Notes under the pieces: model-generated
What the model was told of the DNA's origin: nothing
Database searches by the model: none
Seen by the model: the letters and a program-made list of their open reading frames with translations, nothing else
Shown: piece by piece, positions 27,141 to 32,466 of the stretch
How the letters are laid out: the number at the start of each line of letters is the position of its first letter
Position numbering within the stretch: position 1 is the first letter of the stretch
Translations under genes and position numbers: made by a program
Origin: JBBAFS01 sp041655255
GTDB taxonomy: Bacteria > Spirochaetota > Spirochaetia > Sphaerochaetales > Sphaerochaetaceae
DNA length: 32,466 nt
NCBI GenBank assembly: GCA_041655255.1
Contig: JBBAFS010000010.1
Location: forward strand, 1-32,466
Direction of reading: 5' to 3'

Positions 27141-28554
27141 CCAACTGAGTCTTAAGAGACTTCACTTGCTCTGAAAGTGATACTTTATAGATGTGGGGGT
27201 TAATAATTCGTTTATGACTATCGTGAATGGTAGCTAAACTCTCTTTAGCGAATTGTTGAATCTCACTGATGTGTTTGGGCTTACTTAATCTTTTACCCCC
27301 CTCCATCACACAACTAAGGAGTTTTTTAGCATAGGCGTAACGATGTTTTTTCATCGTAAAGAAGTCTGCTTGGCTAAAGGGGTGATAAAAAAGGATATCA
27401 TTTCCGTTCTCAATGTGTTCATCATCCAAAGTGATTAAATCGGCAACAGCGATTCCCTCTTCATCGTAAAAGCGCCACACCTGCTTTTTCCCTGGATTTG
27501 TTGCTTTTTCGAAGGTGTTACTTATTTTCATCACAGGAAGGTAGGTGTGATCATCTAATTGACGAGCAGCGAGCTTATACACTCCGTTAAGAGAGCTTTG
27601 AGTCCCTCCGGTAACTAAGTGAGTCCCAATCCCCCAAGAATCGATTGGGGCTTCATCACGAACCAATGTCTCAATAATCTCTTCAGTAAGATCATTAGAG
27701 ACATAGATTTTACAATCTTCTAAACCTGCATCATCTAAGAGTGTACGAATCTTACGTGAGAGATAACTTAAATCTCCACTATCAATTCGCACCCCCATCG
27801 ATTTACCTCTCTCTTTGAGCTCTTTACCAACAATAATTGCATTTCTAATACCTGAACCGAGAGTGTCGTAGGTGTCGATCAGTAAGATCGTGTTATCAGG
27901 GAAGATGTCGGCAAAGACTCTAAAACTCTCTAACTCAGTTTCAAAGAGCATCACCCATGAGTGGGCCATAGTTCCTGCAACAGGGATATCAAATACTTTC
28001 CCAGCAAGGGTATTACTTGTAGCACTTGCTCCACCGATAAATGCTGCTCTCGATGCACTAAAAGCTCCATCGGGCCCTTGGGCTCTTCTAAGCCCAAATT
28101 CCATAATCTCTCCACCTTTGGAAGCTCGATATGCTCGGGAGGCTTTAGTGGCAATAAGAGATTGATAATTAAGAGTATTTAAGATCATCCCTTCAATGAG
28201 TTGAGCCTCAATCATCGTTGCTTCAACTCTTAACAGAGGTTCACCAGGAAATACCACTGTTCCTTCACAGACACTATCGATTCTTCCGGTGAAATGAAAA
28301 TCGGCTAAGTACTCTAAAAAATCTTCATCAAATCGATTAAGCGAGCGTAAATATGCAATATCTCCTTCACTGAAGGTGAACAGTTCAATTCTTCTGAGCA
28401 CATCATGAAGACCTGCAAAGACGACATACCCCCCATTGTAGGGATTACTTCGGTAAAACATATCAAATACAACAGTGGGGTTGTTTTTACTTCGATAGTA
28501 TCCTTGCATCATCGTCAATTCATAAAAATCTGATGATAAAGCAGAAACACTCAT
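27106..28554 (-). CDS. pncB: Nicotinate phosphoribosyltransferase
   Basis: 482 residues, the long NAPRTase form of Gram-positives and spirochaetes. Motifs: LSSDFYELTMMQGY at the start, FGLRRAQGPDGA near 155, GTMAHSWVM near 195 (phosphoenzyme histidine), and RIDSGDL near 265 followed by the PRPP loop VTGGTQSSL. It makes nicotinate mononucleotide from nicotinate and PRPP with ATP help. With PncA (15459) it completes NAD salvage from nicotinamide to NaMN. Last gene of the dinB-trmL-proC-serS-pncB run, 13 bases after serS, with AAGGAG before its ATG. Its end overlaps the amidase gene. Confidence 0.95.
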   Translation of the reverse strand: MSVSALSSDFYELTMMQGYYRSKNNPTVVFDMFYRSNPYNGGYVVFAGLHDVLRRIELFTFSEGDIAYLRSLNRFDEDFLEYLADFHFTGRIDSVCEGTVVFPGEPLLRVEATMIEAQLIEGMILNTLNYQSLIATKASRAYRASKGGEIMEFGLRRAQGPDGAFSASRAAFIGGASATSNTLAGKVFDIPVAGTMAHSWVMLFETELESFRVFADIFPDNTILLIDTYDTLGSGIRNAIIVGKELKERGKSMGVRIDSGDLSYLSRKIRTLLDDAGLEDCKIYVSNDLTEEIIETLVRDEAPIDSWGIGTHLVTGGTQSSLNGVYKLAARQLDDHTYLPVMKISNTFEKATNPGKKQVWRFYDEEGIAVADLITLDDEHIENGNDILFYHPFSQADFFTMKKHRYAYAKKLLSCVMEGGKRLSKPKHISEIQQFAKESLATIHDSHKRIINPHIYKVSLSEQVKSLKTQLVIEGRQKMSDQ

Positions 28555-28567
28555 AACACGCTCCTTG

Positions 28568-29842
28568 TTAACGACTAATCAACTCTGAACCAAAGTAGGG
28601 GACTAATGCTTTTGGAATTCTAATGGAGTGATCATTTTGTTGAAAGTTCTCTAAAATGGCGACAATAGCTCGAGAGGTGGCAACTGCTGTTCCGTTGAGA
28701 AGGTGTAAAAATTCAGTTTTTCCACTTTCGTCTTTATAGCGGATATTCAACCGACGAGCTTGGTAGTCGGTACAGTTACTCGTACTAGTCACTTCTCCAT
28801 ACTCTCCACTCTCTCCACGTCCTGGCATCCAAGCTTCAATATCATATTTACGGTACGCTGGTGCACCAAGATCCCCTGTACAGGTATCGACTACTCGGTA
28901 TGGAAGTTCTAAAGCTTGGAAAATTTCTTCTTCAATCGCTAGCAGTTGTTCATGAATCTCATCTGATTGAGATGGTAAAGCATAGACAAACATCTCAACT
29001 TTACTAAATTGGTGGACACGGTATAACCCTTTAGAGTATTGACCCGCAGCTCCTGCTTCTCGACGGAAACAGTGACTTAAGCCCCCAAGTTTAATAGGGA
29101 GATCTTCAGGTTTAAACATTGTGTTCGCATAATACCCCCCTAAAGTAATTTCAGCTGTCCCAATAAGACACTGATCTGTTCCCTCTAAAGAGTAGATATT
29201 ACTCTCATCTCCTCGAGGATTAAAGCCGATTCCCTCTAAAATCTCCTCTTTTGCGATATCTGGGGTCATCATGAGTGTAAAGCCATGTTTTTTAAGGATA
29301 TCAAGGGCAAAGCGCTCTAAAGCCATCTGTAAATAAAGGGCCTCATTTTTTAAATAGTAAAACTTTGGTCCTGAGACTCGAGTGGCACTCTCAAAATCGA
29401 TGAGATCGAGTTTCTCTCCTAATTCAACATGATCAAGTGCCTTAAAATTAAACTCAGTAGGCTTTCCCCATGTTTTAAGTTCTTTGTTATCGGTGTCGAG
29501 TTTTCCAATGGGAGCCGATGGGTGAGCATAATTAGGCACCTGTTTAGCCAATTCAATATACTCTGCCTCAATAGTGTTAAAGAGACTTTCAGCTTCAGCA
29601 ATCTGCTCTTTGAGAGCTTTTCCCTCTTCGATGTAGATTTGGCGCTCTGAAGCTTCCAACTTTTGTTTCATCTTAAGGGCATTTTCATTACGTAACGTAC
29701 GCAGGCGTTCATTCTCTTTGAGGGCAGTAAGGCGCCTTTGTTGTAACAGTAATAAGTGATCGACATCAACGCTCATTCCACGGTTGAGTATATTTGTTTC
29801 AATTTCTTCTTTACGCTCTTTTAGCTCTCTAAGATCTATCAT
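28568..29842 (-). CDS. serS: Seryl-tRNA synthetase
   Basis: 424 residues, the family length. The first 105 residues form the long antiparallel coiled-coil arm that binds the long variable arm of tRNA-Ser (QQRRLTALKENERLR). The class II catalytic core has motif 2 HCFRREAGAAG with YRVHQFSKVE, the SNCTDYQARR segment and motif 3 NGTAVATSRAIVAILEN. It charges tRNA-Ser and also supplies Ser-tRNA for selenocysteine where present. GAGGAG precedes the ATG at 29842. It lies between proC (12 bases) and pncB (13 bases), a metabolic mix with no obvious pathway logic beyond co-expression. Confidence 0.97.
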   Translation of the reverse strand: MIDLRELKERKEEIETNILNRGMSVDVDHLLLLQQRRLTALKENERLRTLRNENALKMKQKLEASERQIYIEEGKALKEQIAEAESLFNTIEAEYIELAKQVPNYAHPSAPIGKLDTDNKELKTWGKPTEFNFKALDHVELGEKLDLIDFESATRVSGPKFYYLKNEALYLQMALERFALDILKKHGFTLMMTPDIAKEEILEGIGFNPRGDESNIYSLEGTDQCLIGTAEITLGGYYANTMFKPEDLPIKLGGLSHCFRREAGAAGQYSKGLYRVHQFSKVEMFVYALPSQSDEIHEQLLAIEEEIFQALELPYRVVDTCTGDLGAPAYRKYDIEAWMPGRGESGEYGEVTSTSNCTDYQARRLNIRYKDESGKTEFLHLLNGTAVATSRAIVAILENFQQNDHSIRIPKALVPYFGSELISR

Positions 29843-29854
29843 GGTGCTCCTCGT

Positions 29855-30649
29855 TTAGGTATGTGTTTCTCGTTCTAATTGTAGTGCCTTCTCACTTGCA
29901 GCTTCTACTGCATTCATCAATGCAGCATCAAAGGCGTGCTCTTCTAATACTTTAATTAATTCAATGGTTGTCCCTTTAGGTGAACAAATTCGGGTGACAA
30001 ACTCTTCTGGTCCTCGCTTTGTTGCTTTAATTAACGCACTAGCACTTTCAGCTGTATCGATAATAAGTTTCAGTGCATCGATATAAGGGAGGCCTTGTTG
30101 AACCCCTCCTAATGCCATCGCATGGAAAAAGCGGAACACTGCAGCAATTCCGGAACCTGAGACTCCTAAAAAGGCACTAAATTGATCTTCACTAATGAGA
30201 TGAAGTGAACCAAAACTGTTGACAAAGTCACTAGCCTCTTCAATCCATGCCGCTGAAGCATTCTTATGAGCAGATAAAGCGGTTACCGCTTTATTAACCG
30301 AAGCTGCCATATTTGGCATGATACGAATCACCTCTTCGCTTTGAAGACCTTCACTGAGAGTCTGTAGCGAGACTCCAGCGGCCATGCTCATCCACCATTT
30401 GTTTTTCAACTTGCTTAGTGTGGGAAACAAAGAGGGGAGTGTTTGAGGTTTTACAGCTAATACGATGATATCGGCTTGATCAAGTAGTTGTGGTAAATCG
30501 ACAGCGGTGGCCCCTGTCTCTTCGGCTAAGAGAGATGAGATATCGGTTCTAATATCGTAAATGAGAACATCCCACCTTTTTAATGGAGCAATGGAGCGAA
30601 TTATAGCTCCCCCCATATTCCCACTTCCAATAAAACCTATCGTTTTCAT
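29855..30649 (-). CDS. proC: Pyrroline-5-carboxylate reductase
   Basis: 264 residues. The Rossmann motif IGFIGSGNMGGAI is at the start, IVLAVKPQTL near 68-77, IRIMPNMAASVNKA near 110-123, and the dimerisation signature SGSGIAAVFRFFHAMALGGV near 165-184. It reduces pyrroline-5-carboxylate to proline, the last step after ProB and ProA (23080-25493), so the whole pathway is in the window but in two operons. I use the ATG at 30649 with AAGGAGA before it. A longer frame to 30730 lies inside trmL. Start overlaps the trmL stop as ATGA. Confidence 0.95.
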   Translation of the reverse strand: MKTIGFIGSGNMGGAIIRSIAPLKRWDVLIYDIRTDISSLLAEETGATAVDLPQLLDQADIIVLAVKPQTLPSLFPTLSKLKNKWWMSMAAGVSLQTLSEGLQSEEVIRIMPNMAASVNKAVTALSAHKNASAAWIEEASDFVNSFGSLHLISEDQFSAFLGVSGSGIAAVFRFFHAMALGGVQQGLPYIDALKLIIDTAESASALIKATKRGPEEFVTRICSPKGTTIELIKVLEEHAFDAALMNAVEAASEKALQLERETHT

Positions 30650-31158
30650 ACCATCTCCTTTTCTCCCCATCTGTGGTGATGAAGAGAGCCACTGCTTTGT
30701 AAGCTCGTAAAATCCATTTGTCTCTCCCACTCATACGCAGCAACAGCCACACTATTAGAGAGATTGAGAGATCTAATCTCTCCTCTCATCGGTATTCTAA
30801 CACACCTTGAGGGATTCTTAAGTAAGATTGCCTCATCAACACCCGCACTCTCTTTACCAAAGATGAAATAGACATCCTCACTGTAGGTTACTTCAGTGTA
30901 GGCTCTTTGAGCCTTAGTAGTAAAGAAGTAGAGGTTTTTATCTCCCTCTGCTTCAAAAAAGGCATCAATTGAAGCGTGCTCCACTAAGTGTAAGTGGGGC
31001 CAATAATCTAAAGCTGAACGGCGAACTTGTTTTTCAGATAATGAAAAACCAAGGGGGTGTACAAGATGTAAAGTTGCATCAATCGCCACACAGGTACGGG
31101 CAATATTGCCCGTATTTTGAGGAATCTCTGGTTCAAATAAGACAATATGTAGAGCCAA
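30646..31158 (-). CDS. trmL: tRNA (cytidine/uridine-2'-O-)-methyltransferase TrmL
   Basis: A 170-residue SPOUT-class methyltransferase. Motifs IVLFEPEIPQNTGNIARTC at the start, FIFGKESAGVDEAIL near 97-111 and IPMRGEIRSLNLSNSVAVAAYE near 121-142 form the knotted SAM-binding site typical of TrmL/YibK. It 2'-O-methylates the wobble base (C34/U34) of tRNA-Leu isoacceptors, and one such tRNA (anticodon TAA) is encoded at 14516. The start is TTG at 31158, seven bases after GGGAGG. It is coupled to proC by a four-base overlap. Confidence 0.93.
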   Translation of the reverse strand: MALHIVLFEPEIPQNTGNIARTCVAIDATLHLVHPLGFSLSEKQVRRSALDYWPHLHLVEHASIDAFFEAEGDKNLYFFTTKAQRAYTEVTYSEDVYFIFGKESAGVDEAILLKNPSRCVRIPMRGEIRSLNLSNSVAVAAYEWERQMDFTSLQSSGSLHHHRWGEKEMV

Positions 31159-31200
31159 AAGTGATCCTCCCCCCTCGAAAGCACTGTAGCACCGAAAAGG

Positions 31201-32388
31201 CTATTTTTTCAAGGGAGACTCATCTTGCTCTTTAGGCTCTAATAAAGAGGCTTTTTTAAGGGTAAGGCCCTCACTTTTTAGCTTAAGGATAGTCTTTTCT
31301 AAGGTGTGTTTGCGAGCATACTCATCATCAAAGAGCGATTGTTGAATATGAGAAGAGTGTTCTTTCACATTGTACAGACCCACTCCTAAAAGCCTAATAG
31401 GTTCACCTTTTCTCCATTTTGAGTAAAAGAGATCTTTAGCAAGGTTATACACTTGATCAGCTGAGACGATAGAATCGGTGGTGGTAGTTTGAACACTATA
31501 GGTAGAAAAATCACTGTAGCGTATTTTAACTGCGACAGTCGTACTAAAAAGCTGCTCTTCAAAAAGACGAAACATCACATCGTGGGCCATCGCTAAGAGT
31601 GCTTGGTCGATACTGATACTCTCACATACATCGACAACAAAAGTCATCTCAGTACTAATGGAGCGACTCTTACTCTCTTCTGCATACATCCCCGGATCAA
31701 TGCCTCGACTCGTTGAGTATAAAAAAGAGCCAGCAGCCTCTCCAAAGAGGCGCTGTAGGTGCTCTTTTGAGTATGTTCTTAACTCTTTTGGGGTGGTGAT
31801 ATTATGTTTGTGAAGTTGTTCTAATGTCTTTTTTCCCACTCCCCACAGTTTTTTCAATCCCACTGCATCGACAAAATCTTGTTCTCGTCCTGGTGAGATA
31901 AGTGATAACCCATCAGGTTTTTGATACCCACTGGCTAATTTAGCAATAAAGCGGCTTGTGGCAATACCGACACTTAACGTAAGGCCAGTGTTCTCTTTAA
32001 TCCGTTTTTTGAGTAATAAAGCAGCCTCTTTAGGTTTACCAAACAACCTCTCAGTTCCACTCATATCTAAAAAGGCTTCATCGACTGAGATTTGTTGCAC
32101 ATAAGGGCTAAAAGCGGCAAGCTCTTTCATCACTTCACGACTTTTTTCACTATAACGCTCCATGCGGGGGCGAACATAGATTCCATGTGGACATTTCGTT
32201 TTAGCAAGATAGACAGGCATCGCTGAATGAACACCATATGCTCGAGCTTCATACGAGCAGGCACTTACCACAGAGCGGTTACTCTTTCCTCCGACAATCA
32301 CCGGTTTGTTACGGTACTCGGGGTTATCTAATTGCTCTACTGAGGCATAAAATGCATCTAAATCGACATGAAACCAGATGTGACTCAT
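31201..32388 (-). CDS. dinB: DNA polymerase IV (Y family)
   Basis: 395 residues with the Y-family active site: DLDAFYASVEQ (first acidic residues) and SVDEAFLDMSG (second catalytic Asp-Glu pair), then the helix-hairpin-helix thumb around 175-200 and a little-finger domain. Near the C-terminus QQSLFDDE is a canonical beta-clamp binding site, followed by a basic-charged tail. It copies past damaged bases during replication stress. I see no LexA-type site, since the start lies just after another gene. It has a weak ribosome site and is seven bases past the stop of a partial gene. Confidence 0.96.
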   Translation of the reverse strand: MSHIWFHVDLDAFYASVEQLDNPEYRNKPVIVGGKSNRSVVSACSYEARAYGVHSAMPVYLAKTKCPHGIYVRPRMERYSEKSREVMKELAAFSPYVQQISVDEAFLDMSGTERLFGKPKEAALLLKKRIKENTGLTLSVGIATSRFIAKLASGYQKPDGLSLISPGREQDFVDAVGLKKLWGVGKKTLEQLHKHNITTPKELRTYSKEHLQRLFGEAAGSFLYSTSRGIDPGMYAEESKSRSISTEMTFVVDVCESISIDQALLAMAHDVMFRLFEEQLFSTTVAVKIRYSDFSTYSVQTTTTDSIVSADQVYNLAKDLFYSKWRKGEPIRLLGVGLYNVKEHSSHIQQSLFDDEYARKHTLEKTILKLKSEGLTLKKASLLEPKEQDESPLKK

Positions 32389-32392
32389 CGTA

Positions 32393-32466
32393 CTACACCA
32401 ATGATTGGTTTATTCGTTGCTGTTGCTTAAAACGATCTTTTGCTTGTGTGAGCCATAGGTGTATTA
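32393..32466 (-). CDS. C-terminus of an unidentified gene, cut by window edge
   Basis: On the minus strand one frame runs in from the right edge and ends at a TAG four bases before the dinB ATG. Its last residues read HLWLTQAKDRFKQQQRINQS plus two. Both other frames hit stops. Too little is present to name it. It would be the gene upstream of dinB in the same operon. Confidence 0.4.
   Translation of the reverse strand, partial: IHLWLTQAKDRFKQQQRINQSLV

Overview
The window looks like a piece of a fairly AT-rich bacterial chromosome, most likely from a spirochaete (Spirochaetota, perhaps Entomospira- or Sphaerochaeta-like). That assignment rests on remembered protein style and gene neighbourhoods (the class II aldolase, the coiled-coil gene behind rplT, the GT-amidase pair behind proBA), not on a search, so the phylum is moderately supported and the genus is a guess. 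Almost everything is housekeeping metabolism, translation or transport. The only clearly accessory segment is about 9.45-10.86 kb.

Layout: (1) 1-3.9 kb, minus strand: the start of glgA, then trxB, tsaB, tsaE and a TPR protein in a tight operon, preceded by a structured 6S-RNA-like stretch. (2) 3.9-6.6 kb, minus strand: infC-rpmI-rplT-coiled-coil gene with its own promoter and terminator, and fba. (3) 6.6-9.45 kb: an unrecognised membrane-anchored protein convergent with tatD, then a divergent peroxiredoxin/thioredoxin pair with a Fur/PerR-type box and a Crp-type palindrome between them. (4) 9.45-10.86 kb: a lone HEPN-like gene with a structured leader and a 33-nt tandem repeat array behind it. 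(5) 10.86-14.35 kb, minus strand: a Crp/Fnr regulator and a feoA-feoA-feoB-small Cys-rich protein iron-uptake operon with a palindromic operator candidate. (6) 14.5-18.6 kb: tRNA-Leu, a frameshifted secreted-protein gene, nicotinamidase, two hypotheticals and a Na/Pi cotransporter. (7) 18.7-23 kb: adenine deaminase tail to tail with a purine permease, and a phosphoribosyltransferase with an extra domain. (8) 23-27.1 kb, plus strand: proA-proB-glycosyltransferase-cell-wall amidase, tightly overlapped. (9) 27.1-32.5 kb, minus strand: an operon running dinB-trmL-proC-serS-pncB.

Functional links: thioredoxin reductase, thioredoxin and peroxiredoxin form a peroxide-detoxification chain. pncA and pncB are two consecutive steps of NAD salvage. 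Adenine deaminase and the purine permease form a salvage pair. proA, proB and proC give the complete glutamate-to-proline route, although proC sits in another operon.

Two signals stand out. First, four unrelated genes (glgA, the 6638 gene, tatD, crp) have a -10 box exactly six bases before the start codon and no ribosome-binding site, which predicts leaderless mRNAs. Second, the HEPN-like locus, with its 33-nt repeats, is the best candidate for an undescribed toxin or defence system.
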